DNA of 64,000 bases, taken from Levilactobacillus cerevisiae. Its GTDB lineage: Bacteria; Bacillota; Bacilli; Lactobacillales; Lactobacillaceae. Of this stretch, positions 18,106 through 27,137 are shown piece by piece. A program made the position numbers and the translations under genes. The notes under the pieces were generated by a model. The model was not told the origin of the DNA, made no database searches, and worked only from the letters and a program-made list of their open reading frames with translations. The stretch covers positions 37,281-101,280 of the forward strand of contig NZ_RHNN01000012.1 of the NCBI RefSeq assembly GCF_003946245.1. Reading direction: 5' to 3'. How positions within the stretch are numbered: the stretch's first letter is position 1; the number at the start of each line of letters is the position of its first letter.

Positions 18106-19050
18106 TTAGTAGCCGCGGTTGACATCAACCACGTTGACCGTCAACTTGCCATCGGTTTCCCAGCTTTGCAGATTATCACTGAGGTAGCCGAAGAGGGCAC
18201 GAATGTTATCAACGTCAAAGCCACTTTGGTGCGGTGTAATCAGAACATTCGGGTAATCCCACAACTTAGACTCACGGGGCAGGGGTTCATTTTCAAAGAC
18301 ATCTAAAGCAGCGTTCAGGACGTTTTGGTACAGCAGCGCGTGCATCAAGGCCGCTTCGTCTACCGACTTGCCGCGCCCGACGTTGACGAAGATACGGACG
18401 CCGTTCAGCTGGTTGAAGTAAGTCTCGTTGAAGTAGTGGATGGTTGTTGGCGTAGCGGGCATGGCATTGATCACCACGTCGGCGTCCTTAACCAGGTCCG
18501 CATCGTCTTCCATGCTGACGGTGCCCTGAAAGCCATTAACGCCATGGCCGGAACGATTGACGCCAAAGGGATAACTGCCAAAACCATTGAGCAGTTCGGC
18601 AATGTGCTGGCCAATACTGCCAGTGCCATAAATGACAATCTTTTGGTTGGCCAAGGTTGCCAGTTCCGTCCGGGCTGGGACTTGCCAGAAGTGACCCGCT
18701 TGGTTCTTTACCGCGTCGTTAAAGTCACGAAGAAAGTAAAGTAAATAACCAATCGTCGATTCGGCAATTGCTGCGGAATAAGCGCCACTAGCATTGGTGA
18801 CTTGCACATCGTGGGCCCGGATCCAGTCGAGTGGGAGGTAATCTACGCCGGCACTAACGGTTTGAATCCAGCGGACGTGATTTTGCGGATTCTGTAAAAC
18901 GGCGGCACCGTGCTGGCTCCAACCGAAGATAATATCGATATCCGTGGCCGTTTCCCAGTCGGTAGCGGGGACCACATCGATTCCTTGCGCCTTTAAGGCG
19001 TCGGTTTGTGTTTGATTGAGAGTTGGAAAGGTTAATAATCGTTCTGTCAT
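18106..19050 (-). CDS. D-isomer-specific 2-hydroxyacid dehydrogenase family protein
   Basis: NAD(P)-dependent reductase of 2-keto acids, 314 residues. The nucleotide-binding domain has GTGSIGQHIAELL (about 140-152); the catalytic set is present as Arg in VNVGRGKSVDE, Glu in DVFENEPLP and His in LITPHQSG. The ATG at 19050 has AAGGAGG upstream. It is divergent from cydA. The exact substrate (lactate, hydroxyisocaproate, glyoxylate or other) cannot be told; members of this subgroup are often annotated as phosphoglycerate dehydrogenase-like. Confidence 0.88.
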   Translation of the reverse strand: MTERLLTFPTLNQTQTDALKAQGIDVVPATDWETATDIDIIFGWSQHGAAVLQNPQNHVRWIQTVSAGVDYLPLDWIRAHDVQVTNASGAYSAAIAESTIGYLLYFLRDFNDAVKNQAGHFWQVPARTELATLANQKIVIYGTGSIGQHIAELLNGFGSYPFGVNRSGHGVNGFQGTVSMEDDADLVKDADVVINAMPATPTTIHYFNETYFNQLNGVRIFVNVGRGKSVDEAALMHALLYQNVLNAALDVFENEPLPRESKLWDYPNVLITPHQSGFDVDNIRALFGYLSDNLQSWETDGKLTVNVVDVNRGY

Positions 19051-19133
19051 TTAAAAAACCTCCTTCGACGGTTTGCGTCTCCTATATTTTAGCACGAGTA
19101 GGGGTCATTCGCCTAGAAATCCCATCAAAACAA

Positions 19134-19147
19134 GGAAAACGCTTACA
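19134..19147 (+). promoter_or_regulatory. Candidate cre (CcpA) site upstream of cydA
   Basis: GGAAAACGCTTACA matches the cre consensus TGWAANCGNTNWCA at 13 of 14 positions (only the first base differs). It lies about 100 bases upstream of the cydA -35. Confidence 0.6.
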
Positions 19148-19155
19148 GAAACAAC

Positions 19156-19173
19156 ACACATATTTAAATGTGT
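19156..19173. promoter_or_regulatory. Inverted repeat upstream of cydA
   Basis: ACACAT-ATTTAA-ATGTGT has perfect 6-bp arms. It could be a redox or other regulator site; it does not match the Rex consensus TTGTGA-N6-TCACAA. Confidence 0.4.
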
Positions 19174-19249
19174 TACGAGGATTGACAACTAAATTGCACA
19201 CAAATTTCGAATATAATCCATTAACTTTGAGGAGATTGGCGCCCAACCA

Positions 19250-19278
19250 TTGCTTATTGACTTATCACTCGATATAAT
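19250..19278 (+). promoter_or_regulatory. Promoter of cydAB
   Basis: TTGCTT (19250-19255) and a perfect TATAAT (19273-19278) with 17-base spacing, 56 bases before cydA. A second TATAAT at 19212-19217 lacks a good -35. Confidence 0.7.
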
Positions 19279-19334
19279 GGACTCAAGACAGCAATTATTT
19301 ATTTACACTAATAACGTTTGGGGAGGTTAGAAAA

Positions 19335-20786
19335 ATGTTAAATCTTGGTCTGGATATCCTAGGCCTAGCGCGATTCCAATTTGGAATGACCACTGTCTTT
19401 CATTTCTTCTTCGTTCCATTTTCAATCGGCTTAGCCTTCGTCGTCGCCGTCATGGAAACCATGTATGCGATTAAAGGCGATAAGGATTACAAGAAGATGG
19501 CGCAGTTCTGGGGCAAAATGTTCCTCTATAGCTTCGCTGTCGGTGTTGTTACTGGTATTATTCAAGAATTCCAATTCGGAATGAACTGGTCCGAATACTC
19601 TCGGTTCATGGGAGACATCTTCGGCGCGCCACTGGCGATTGAAGCCTTGGCTGCCTTCTTCCTGGAATCCACGTTCATCGGGATGTGGATGTTCACCTGG
19701 GACCGCTTTAACAAGTGGGTCCACACTTTATTCATTTGGTTAGTTATGTTCGGGTCTTCACTTTCTGCACTATGGATTTTGGCTGCCAACAGTTTCATGC
19801 AAAACCCATTGGGCTACATCATCAATCAGCAAACGGGTCACGTTCAAATGGTCAGTTTCGGTGCTGTCCTGAGTAACCCCCAACTGTGGAGTGAATTTCC
19901 GCACGTTATCTTCGGCGCTTTTGTTACCGCTTCCTTCGTCATTGCCGGCTGTGCCGCATGGCGTTTGCTGAAGAAGGACCACGTGACGTTCTACCGCAAG
20001 TCTTTGAACGTTGCCTTGGTCATTGGCTTAATCTTCTCCGTTGGCTCCATTGCCAGTGGGGATATGCAAAGTCGTTACTTAATCAACAACCAACCCATGA
20101 AATTTGCCGCAATGGAAGGGCTCTACAAGAACTCAACCAACAAAGGTGAATGGGCGGCCGTTTCTGGCTTCGATACCAAGAATCACAAGACGACTTGGTC
20201 GGTTGATGTGCCATACGTCTTGAACCTGTTGAGCTACCACAAGACAACTGGGACTGTTAAAGGCATGAACACCATCAACACGGAATTACATGCCAAGTAT
20301 GATAAGAAATTTGGGAGTGACATCAATTACTACGTCCCAACCAAGACGTTGTTCTGGAGCTTCCGGATTATGTCTGGGGCAGGTGCCTTGTTCGCGCTAC
20401 TCGCTATCGTGGGACTGATCTTTAACCGGAAGAAGTCACAACTCATTATGAGTCAACGCTGGTTCCTGTACATTATGGGGCTCTGCCTGTGGCTACCGTT
20501 CGTGGTCAACACGGCTGGTTGGTTCATCACTGAATTTGGGCGTTATCCATGGGTTGTCTATGGTCTGCTGACCATTGCCGATGCGGTTTCGCCAAATGTA
20601 TCCGTTGCGTCGCTACTCACGTCGAACATCATCTACTTCCTGATGTTTGCGGGTATGGGGGTCGTCATGATCGTTCTGTGTCACCGGACGTTGAAGGCGG
20701 GACCTGATATTGAAAATACCGATGGGTATGCGGCAGGCGATACCGACCTGGATCCGTACTCAAAGGGGGCGTTCAACCATGACTAG
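19335..20786 (+). CDS. cydA: Cytochrome bd ubiquinol/menaquinol oxidase subunit I
   Basis: Heme-bearing catalytic subunit of cytochrome bd oxidase, reducing oxygen to water with quinol electrons in the membrane. The 483-residue protein has the N-terminal heme-ligand His in TTVFHFFFVPF (His23), EFQFGMNWSEY with the conserved Glu, and GWFITEFGRYPW near the quinol-side heme. GGGGAGGTT precedes the ATG at 19335. cydB overlaps its end by 8 bases. In lactobacilli the oxidase works only if heme is supplied. Confidence 0.96.
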   Translation: MLNLGLDILGLARFQFGMTTVFHFFFVPFSIGLAFVVAVMETMYAIKGDKDYKKMAQFWGKMFLYSFAVGVVTGIIQEFQFGMNWSEYSRFMGDIFGAPLAIEALAAFFLESTFIGMWMFTWDRFNKWVHTLFIWLVMFGSSLSALWILAANSFMQNPLGYIINQQTGHVQMVSFGAVLSNPQLWSEFPHVIFGAFVTASFVIAGCAAWRLLKKDHVTFYRKSLNVALVIGLIFSVGSIASGDMQSRYLINNQPMKFAAMEGLYKNSTNKGEWAAVSGFDTKNHKTTWSVDVPYVLNLLSYHKTTGTVKGMNTINTELHAKYDKKFGSDINYYVPTKTLFWSFRIMSGAGALFALLAIVGLIFNRKKSQLIMSQRWFLYIMGLCLWLPFVVNTAGWFITEFGRYPWVVYGLLTIADAVSPNVSVASLLTSNIIYFLMFAGMGVVMIVLCHRTLKAGPDIENTDGYAAGDTDLDPYSKGAFNHD

Positions 20787-21789
20787 TTTACAACTACTCT
20801 GGTTTATTCTAATCGGTGTGCTGTTTAGTGGTTTCTTCTTCCTGGAAGGTTTCGACTTCGGGGTGGGGATGCTCGTCAAGAGTTTCGCCAAGAATGAAGC
20901 CGAACGTGACGTTGTGATTCGTTCAATCGGACCGCACTGGGATGGTAACGAAGTCTGGTTGATCACCGCTGGTGGTGCCATGTTCGCGTCATTCCCAATG
21001 TGGTACGCAACGTTGTTCTCTGGATTCTATCTCGTCTTGTTCCTGATTCTAGCCTCGTTGATTTTCCGGGGTGTCTCGTTCGAGTTCCGGGCAAACATGA
21101 AGACGGAGACTTGGCGAAACTTCTGGGAATGGGCTTCCACAATTGGTAGTTTCTGCGCGGCGTTCCTCTTTGGGATGTTATTTACCGCAATGATTGCTGG
21201 GATGCCAATTGATAAAAATGGCGACATGACGGCCCACTTCTTCGACTACGTCAACCTGTTCTCTCTGGTTGGTGGGGTCGCCGTTACCGTCTTGTCACTG
21301 GTCCACGGCTTGAACTTCATTCGGTTGAAGACGTCTGGTGAATTACGTGACCGGGCCCTGGCTTGGAACAAGATTTTGTACCCCGTTCTATTTGCGGGTG
21401 AAGTCTTGTTTGCCATTCTTCTGTACTTCTCAACGGACTTCTTTGCCAAGAAGCCACTGACGACGACGGCCATTGTCGTTGCATTGGTTGTCTTCACTTG
21501 CTTGGCTTACTGGGGTGTCTTGGGGAACCACGAGTGGCTCTCATTTATCGGCAGTGGTCTCTCACTGATCAGTGTGGTTGTCTTGATCTTCAATGGGTTA
21601 TTCCCACGGGTCATGGTTGCCAACAATTCAGCGTACTCACTGCTGATCAAGAATTCTTCTAGCTCGCCATACACGCTACACCTGATGACCATCCTGACGT
21701 TTAGTATCCTGCCAATCGTTTTGATCTACTTCATCTGGAGCTACTGGGTCTTCTACAAGCGGCTCGCTTCACCAAAGCAAAACGCTTAA
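20779..21789 (+). CDS. cydB: Cytochrome bd oxidase subunit II
   Basis: Second membrane subunit of cytochrome bd, 336 residues. The start ATG 20779 (MTSLQLLWFILIGVLFSGFFF) has AAAGGGGGC upstream and lies inside the end of cydA; the in-frame extension to 20710 is within cydA and rejected. The family segments GFDFGVGML and GPHWDGNEVWLITAGGAMFA are present. A strong terminator follows, so the CydDC genes downstream need their own promoter. Confidence 0.96.
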   Translation: MTSLQLLWFILIGVLFSGFFFLEGFDFGVGMLVKSFAKNEAERDVVIRSIGPHWDGNEVWLITAGGAMFASFPMWYATLFSGFYLVLFLILASLIFRGVSFEFRANMKTETWRNFWEWASTIGSFCAAFLFGMLFTAMIAGMPIDKNGDMTAHFFDYVNLFSLVGGVAVTVLSLVHGLNFIRLKTSGELRDRALAWNKILYPVLFAGEVLFAILLYFSTDFFAKKPLTTTAIVVALVVFTCLAYWGVLGNHEWLSFIGSGLSLISVVVLIFNGLFPRVMVANNSAYSLLIKNSSSSPYTLHLMTILTFSILPIVLIYFIWSYWVFYKRLASPKQNA

Positions 21790-21808
21790 TTAATCAGTCT
21801 TTTCCACC

Positions 21809-21845
21809 GTCCCCACGACTTTGCGGCCGTGGGGACTTTCTTTTA
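21809..21845 (+). terminator. Terminator of cydAB
   Basis: GTCCCCACG (21809-21817) pairs with CGTGGGGAC (21828-21836), followed by TTTCTTTT. Confidence 0.85.
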
Positions 21846-21880
21846 TCACTTGCAATCAATGGGTTTACAAAATTGTGGCG

Positions 21881-22334
21881 ACATTGTGTGAAGTTGCCGG
21901 CTTACCGTTCCCAAATTTAGGCTGGAACGCTGTGGGGAGGACGGCCTAAGCCGAAGAGCGGTCTTGGACCTCGCTTTGAACCGCCAAACCCGCGTTTCAA
22001 AGTCGCCATTTTCCAAGAAGACCACATGGAAAATCCCACGGCTGAGCCTAAATTTGGCTCACTCACGCCTACATAGACGACGACCAACTATTCTGGACAA
22101 AGGTTGTCAGTCCAGCGATGGTCGCATCGATCTCATGTTGAGGAGCTATCCTAACCGGAGGAGGACAGAGATGGAGACAGCTATGTCGACGGTGTTAGCT
22201 GGGAACCAGCTTACAGTGTGGGACGCGTTTGGAGATTGGCGAATTTTGCCAGGCTTCAAACCGAGCCGGAGGACCGCTTCTCAGGCCGCAGGCGGTCCCC
22301 ACAGCAGGCGGAATCTCTGGCAGCCGCAGGTGGC
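21881..22334 (+). repeat. Dispersed intergenic repeat, copy A (full length)
   Basis: About 454 bases from ACATTGTGTG to CAGCCGCAGGTGGC. Internal perfect inverted repeats: CCAAATTTAGGCT (21911-21923) with AGCCTAAATTTGG (22045-22057); within them CTTTGAA/TTCAAAG (21974-22002) and ATTTTCCA/TGGAAAAT (22008-22034); and GGACCGC/GCGGTCC (22271-22298). The ends form an imperfect terminal inverted repeat (GCCGGCTTACC against GGCAGCCGCAGG). It lies between cydB and cydD. An open frame across it is not a gene. Confidence 0.9.
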
Positions 22335-22523
22335 AAGCTTTAGCCAATTTGGCACCAACGCTCCTGTGGGTTACGTTGCATGAATTATTTTATGCAAGCA
22401 ATCCTTAGTAGACAATTAAATTGTAAAAAAGATGGTGAGAAGTAGCGATTGGTAGCGCTTAGATGAACGAAAAATGCTATCATTGCAGTATGAGTTATCA
22501 CTTGTTGTGAGGGGGCTTTATTT
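22335..22523 (+). promoter_or_regulatory. Upstream region of cydDC with extended -10
   Basis: The TGCTATCAT sequence (about 22474-22482) is an extended -10 (TGN-TATCAT) without a clear -35. GAGGGGGC precedes the TTG start. This would give cydDC its own promoter beyond the cydAB terminator and the repeat. Confidence 0.45.
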
Positions 22524-24257
22524 TTGATTGATCAACGTGTTTTTAAATTTCCGGGTGTGAAACCGGCGACGGTCATGGAAGCGATATTGACATTGATTCA
22601 AGCTATCATGATTATTATTCAGGCGCAATACTTGTCCGTCGCAATTGTTCACCTCTGGAAGCAACAGCCAATTGGCACCATTGTGGCACCGTTAGCTGTC
22701 TTTGCCGTGGCATTCTTAGCCCGGCACCTGTTAACGCTCTTAAAGGATTGGTTACTCTATCCTTTCGTGGAAAAAACCACGAAGAAGTTGCGGAAGGACT
22801 TTATGGCCAAGCTGTTTGACCTGGGTCCGAGCGTCGTGGCCGAAAAGGGAACCGGGAACGTGGTTACCATGGGGCTCGAAGGTATTGACAAGATTCAGAC
22901 TTATCTGATGATGATTATCGGTAAGGTCTTGGACCTGTCGATCACACCGTGGCTAGTTCTGATTTACATTGCCTTTATCCAGTGGAAAGAGGCCTTGTTC
23001 TTACTCGCGATTTATCCCTTAATTATTATCTTCATGATTATTTTGGGGTTAGCCGCTCAGGCCAAGGCCGACCGGCAGTACGCTGGTTATCAACGACTTT
23101 CGAATCACTTTGTGGACACATTACGGGGGCTGCCGACACTGAAGCAGTTGGGGCTGAATGAAAGATATGCGGATAACGTTTATCAAGTGAGTGAGGATTA
23201 CCGGAAGAAAACGATGGCGACGTTGACGATTGCCATGACCTCTACGTTTGCCCTGGATTTCTTCACGACTCTGTCCATCGCAATCATCGCGGTATTCTTG
23301 GGTTTTGGCTTGATGAACAACACGATACAACTGTTGCCAGCACTGGTGATCTTAACCTTAGCACCGGATTACTTTGCACCAATTCGGAACTTTGCCAATG
23401 ACTATCACGCTACCCTGAATGGGAAAAATGCGTTGACGGCCGTTCTAGATATTTTGCAGCGTGAAACACCGACCGACCGGGAGCTTTTACCGGCACGGGA
23501 GCCCGTTTGGACGGTTGATGATGACGTTCGGTTCGATCACGTTAACGTAGCCTATGGTGAAGACCCGGCAACTTTACAGGACATTACCTTTGACGTTCAC
23601 GGCTTACAGAAGGTCGGCATCATTGGGGCTTCTGGTTCAGGGAAGTCGACGCTGATCAACACCTTAGGCGGCTTTCTTAGCCCCCAGGATGGCCAGATCA
23701 GTGTTCGCGGGGTCAATGTGCCCCACCTCGACCAAAAGGCCTGGCAGCGGAGTTTTGTGTACATTCCGCAGGCCCCTTACTTGTTCCACGCTAGCCTACG
23801 GGAGAATCTGGCCTTTTACGCGCCAGAAGCTACCGAGGAAGCTGTGAATGCCGCGGCTGCCAAGGCTGGACTGACCGACTGGATCACGACGTTACCTGAG
23901 GGCTTGGATACGCAAATTGGTGAAGGTGCCCGGGGTGTCAGTGGGGGTCAGGCCCAACGAATTGCGTTGGCACGGGCCTTTCTCGATGATTCACGGCGCG
24001 TCTTACTCTTCGACGAGCCCACGGCACACTTGGATATTGAAACGGAAGTTGAGTTAAAACAGACTATGATGCCGGTCTTTGCGAATCATTTGGTATTTTT
24101 CGCCACGCACCGGCTACACTGGATGAACGAAATGGATTACATTTTGGTGATGGACCACGGCAAAATTGTGGAACAGGGAACGCCGGCCGAGCTACAGGCT
24201 AAGAATGGCGCCTACGTTCGGCTACGGTCCGAAATGGAAGGGGCGACGACACGATGA
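22524..24257 (+). CDS. cydD: Thiol reductant ABC exporter subunit CydD
   Basis: Half of the heterodimeric CydDC exporter needed to assemble cytochrome bd, moving cysteine/glutathione or heme-related cargo out of the cytoplasm. The 577-residue protein has six membrane segments (about 15-300) fused to an ATPase: Walker A GASGSGKST, signature VSGGQAQRIALARA, Walker B VLLFDEPTAHLD. The start is TTG 22524 after GAGGGGG. The next gene overlaps by 4 bases (ATGA). In Bacillus nomenclature this position is cydC. Confidence 0.9.
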   Translation: MIDQRVFKFPGVKPATVMEAILTLIQAIMIIIQAQYLSVAIVHLWKQQPIGTIVAPLAVFAVAFLARHLLTLLKDWLLYPFVEKTTKKLRKDFMAKLFDLGPSVVAEKGTGNVVTMGLEGIDKIQTYLMMIIGKVLDLSITPWLVLIYIAFIQWKEALFLLAIYPLIIIFMIILGLAAQAKADRQYAGYQRLSNHFVDTLRGLPTLKQLGLNERYADNVYQVSEDYRKKTMATLTIAMTSTFALDFFTTLSIAIIAVFLGFGLMNNTIQLLPALVILTLAPDYFAPIRNFANDYHATLNGKNALTAVLDILQRETPTDRELLPAREPVWTVDDDVRFDHVNVAYGEDPATLQDITFDVHGLQKVGIIGASGSGKSTLINTLGGFLSPQDGQISVRGVNVPHLDQKAWQRSFVYIPQAPYLFHASLRENLAFYAPEATEEAVNAAAAKAGLTDWITTLPEGLDTQIGEGARGVSGGQAQRIALARAFLDDSRRVLLFDEPTAHLDIETEVELKQTMMPVFANHLVFFATHRLHWMNEMDYILVMDHGKIVEQGTPAELQAKNGAYVRLRSEMEGATTR

Positions 24258-25990
24258 AGGGATTTTTTGCGACATTTAAAAATGATCATTGGGTCATGCC
24301 CTACCTCCGTCGGTACCGGAAGCTGCTGGCCTTGGTTCTGTTCCTCGGTTTCATGACGTTCTTCTGCGGTGGGGCGCTGATGTTTAACTCCGGCTATTTG
24401 ATTAGTCGGGCGGCAACGCATCCTTATAACATCTTGATGATTTACGTACCCATCGTACTCGCGCGGGCCTTTGGGATTGGGCGACCAGCGTTTCGGTATG
24501 CAGAACGGCTGACCAGTCATAACTGGGTCTTACGGATTGTTTCCGACTTCCGTAAACGGCTGTACCAGGCCGTGGAAAAGCAAGCGGTAGCGATTCGCCA
24601 GACGCATCAGACTGGGGATGTCCTCAGCATCTTGGCAGAAGACATTGATCATATTGAGAATTTATACTTACGAACGGTCTTTCCACTAGTGATTGGTTGG
24701 CTATTGTACCTGTTCGTGGTGCTGGGCATTGGCTATTTTAACTGGGCCTTTGGCTTGTTAATGCTACTACTGCTGGGTGTGATTGTTATTTTTATGCCGC
24801 TGTTGTCCGTGACGGTTAACGGTCGGCGAGAATTCCAGGCGCGTCAGGTACAGCGGACCTTCTACACGAAATTAACTGACTCCGTTTTAGGTTTGGGAGA
24901 CTGGTTGATTTCAGGTCGCCGGGAGGCCTTCTTGCAGCAGCAAGATCAACCAATTGATGAAATTGCGACCCTCCGGCGAGCAGACCACCATTTCCAGTGG
25001 TGGCGGAACTTTGCAATTCAATTCGTCTTTGGCGCGGCCGTCGTCCTAATTGTGTGGTGGGCGGGTTTAACGTTCACGCACAATCAGGCTGAAGCCAACT
25101 GGGTCGCTGCTTTTGGTCTGGCACTGTTTCCAACGGTTGAGCCGTTTTCGAGCATGAGTCAGGGGGTCAGCGAGTGGCCGGTCTACAAGGACTCCATTCA
25201 GCGGGTCAATCGCTTGGATGAGAACGAACCTGAACAAGCCCCACAGACCACGATTACTGACTTGCCAGAGCTGAAATTGGATCACGTGAGCTTCACCTAC
25301 CAGGGTGCGCAACGCGAGGTCATTGATGATCTCTCTCTTGAGCTTCACCCTGGTGAAAAATTAGCCCTGTTGGGACCGAGTGGCACGGGGAAGAGTACCT
25401 TGCTCAAGCTGATTTTAGGCGACGAGCAGCCCTCTGCTGGACAAGTCACGTTAAATGGCGTGCCGATTGCCCAACTGCAGCAACAACGGGCACAGCTCTT
25501 TGGCGTCCTTGATCAGCAGCCTTACCTGTTTGACACCACGGTCATGAACAACGTCCGTTTAGGAAACTTGAACGCGACTGACGAAGAGGTCCACGCGGCG
25601 GTCAAGGCCGTTGAGCTGGACGATTTGATCGGTCGGTTGCCCCAGGGCTACGACACGGAAGTTCAAGAAGCCGGGAGTCGTTTTTCTGGCGGGGAACGGC
25701 AACGGTTGTCGTTGGCACGGATCCTGTTGCAGGATGCACCCATCATTATTCTGGATGAACCGACCGTTAGTTTGGATCCCATTACGGAGCAACACTTACT
25801 AGACACCGTGTTCGATGTGCTCCAGGATAAAACGATTATTTGGGTCACCCACCATTTAGCTGGGATTACCCACGTCGATCAGGTGCGGTTCATTGAGAAC
25901 GGCCGCTTCGACATGCAAGGGTCACCAGCGGAACTGTACCGGGACAATGCCCGCTTTAGAGCTCTGTATGATTTGGATCGTGGGAAGTAA
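24254..25990 (+). CDS. cydC: Thiol reductant ABC exporter subunit CydC
   Basis: Partner of the preceding gene, 578 residues with an N-terminal membrane domain and C-terminal ATPase (Walker A GPSGTGKST, signature FSGGERQRLSLARI, Walker B IIILDEPTVSLD). The conserved membrane-domain segments NSGYLISRAATHP and FGIGRPAFRYAERL are CydC hallmarks. It overlaps cydD by 4 bases and ends before a bidirectional terminator shared with the convergent polyprenyl synthase gene. Confidence 0.92.
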   Translation: MKGFFATFKNDHWVMPYLRRYRKLLALVLFLGFMTFFCGGALMFNSGYLISRAATHPYNILMIYVPIVLARAFGIGRPAFRYAERLTSHNWVLRIVSDFRKRLYQAVEKQAVAIRQTHQTGDVLSILAEDIDHIENLYLRTVFPLVIGWLLYLFVVLGIGYFNWAFGLLMLLLLGVIVIFMPLLSVTVNGRREFQARQVQRTFYTKLTDSVLGLGDWLISGRREAFLQQQDQPIDEIATLRRADHHFQWWRNFAIQFVFGAAVVLIVWWAGLTFTHNQAEANWVAAFGLALFPTVEPFSSMSQGVSEWPVYKDSIQRVNRLDENEPEQAPQTTITDLPELKLDHVSFTYQGAQREVIDDLSLELHPGEKLALLGPSGTGKSTLLKLILGDEQPSAGQVTLNGVPIAQLQQQRAQLFGVLDQQPYLFDTTVMNNVRLGNLNATDEEVHAAVKAVELDDLIGRLPQGYDTEVQEAGSRFSGGERQRLSLARILLQDAPIIILDEPTVSLDPITEQHLLDTVFDVLQDKTIIWVTHHLAGITHVDQVRFIENGRFDMQGSPAELYRDNARFRALYDLDRGK

Positions 25991-26024
25991 AAAGCAATTT
26001 GAATGCGATAGGGTAAATTTTATC

Positions 26025-26077
26025 CAAAAAAATAGCAGGCCGTAGTCTTGAAATCGACTAGGCCTGTTATTTTTTGA
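26025..26077. terminator. Bidirectional terminator between cydC and polyprenyl synthase gene
   Basis: CAGGCCGTAGTC (26036-26047) pairs with GACTAGGCCTG (about 26056-26066); an A tract before and a T tract after let it serve both converging transcripts. Confidence 0.85.
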
Positions 26078-26125
26078 TCACTATTCGCTTAATTTAATTC
26101 GAAGGTGGCGATAAGCACCAATTAC

Positions 26126-27103
26126 TTAGTGATCCCGCCGCAACAGCATCGTCGTTAATTTTTCCAAATCAGCCTGAGCGCTGCCCGCGGGTAGTTGGCG
26201 AATTAAGGATAAGGCTTTTTCAGTGTGACGGAGCGCTAATTTACGCGCCGCTCCCACGCCATCATACTGGGCCACTAGGGCTTGCACAGCTTGGATATCG
26301 GCCACCGTCATGTCTTGCTTCTTCCGCAAGAGATGGTGGAAATCGCGTTTTGCTAGGGGAATCGCTAAGATGAGGGGCAGGGAGTAAACACCTGAGCGTA
26401 GATCTTCTAAAACTGGTTTTTGCGTTTTAACGGGATCACCCGCGTAATCCAAAATGTCATCTAGCATTTGGTAGGCGGATCCTAACGCAATGCCAATTTC
26501 TCGGGTGAGAGCAACGACGCTGACCGGTGCACCCGCTAATTTTGCGCCGGTATAGCAGCTCAGCGCAAACAATTCCGCCGTCTTACCAGCGACCTCACTC
26601 AGGTAAGCGTCCACGGTCGTGTCTTCACGGTAGTTTAGGGCCATTTGATGGAGCTCGCCTTGCAGAATTCGGTGCATGGCGTCGATGTGTTCTTGAACCA
26701 TTTGCCGGTCGCCGGTAGCTTTCAGGACCTGGTTGAAGTAAACGGTAAACATGAAGTCACCGGCGTAAATGGCATTTCGCTGGCCGTACTTCATCTGAAT
26801 CGTTCGGACGCCACGGCGGGTGGGGGACTCATCGATCACATCATCATGAATCAAGGTGCCGACGTGCAGAATTTCTAACGCAGCGGCCCCCGCCTGCAGC
26901 TCACTGGGGGTTCCCTGGTTACCAAACTTAGAAAACAAATAAAAATATCCTGGACGCAACAACTTGCCGCCGGATTTCAATAAGGCTAAAATTTTACTAT
27001 GGATGGGTTGGTTATCTAGCTGAACCACCTGGAACAGGTAATCCTGTAGCGCATCCAGTTGCGGCTCCACTTGTGGGAATTGCCGCCAAAGTTGTCGATC
27101 CAT
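26126..27103 (-). CDS. Polyprenyl diphosphate synthase (heptaprenyl-type, HepT-like)
   Basis: Condenses isopentenyl diphosphate into a long prenyl chain for the quinone side chain. The 325-residue form starts MDRQLWRQFPQVEP at 27103 with GAGGTG upstream; the longer in-frame extension runs through the promoter and is rejected. Both Asp-rich catalytic motifs are present: LIHDDVIDESPTRRG and YQMLDDILDYAGD. Next to menA, divergently, its product probably feeds MenA. Chain length and whether a HepS partner exists cannot be told. Confidence 0.9.
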   Translation of the reverse strand: MDRQLWRQFPQVEPQLDALQDYLFQVVQLDNQPIHSKILALLKSGGKLLRPGYFYLFSKFGNQGTPSELQAGAAALEILHVGTLIHDDVIDESPTRRGVRTIQMKYGQRNAIYAGDFMFTVYFNQVLKATGDRQMVQEHIDAMHRILQGELHQMALNYREDTTVDAYLSEVAGKTAELFALSCYTGAKLAGAPVSVVALTREIGIALGSAYQMLDDILDYAGDPVKTQKPVLEDLRSGVYSLPLILAIPLAKRDFHHLLRKKQDMTVADIQAVQALVAQYDGVGAARKLALRHTEKALSLIRQLPAGSAQADLEKLTTMLLRRDH

Positions 27104-27137
27104 TTCGCACCTCGTTATGTACATCACGTTAAAATTT

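Noticed and set aside
19156..19173. Rex binding site upstream of cydA
   Set aside because: The inverted repeat has the wrong arm sequence and order for TTGTGA-N6-TCACAA.
21964..22383. 139-residue open frame on the plus strand
   Set aside because: It lies inside the dispersed repeat; the frame is not kept in copy B and has no ribosome site.
22447..22460. Possible cre upstream of cydD (TGGTAGCGCTTAGA)
   Set aside because: Three mismatches to the consensus, including conserved positions.
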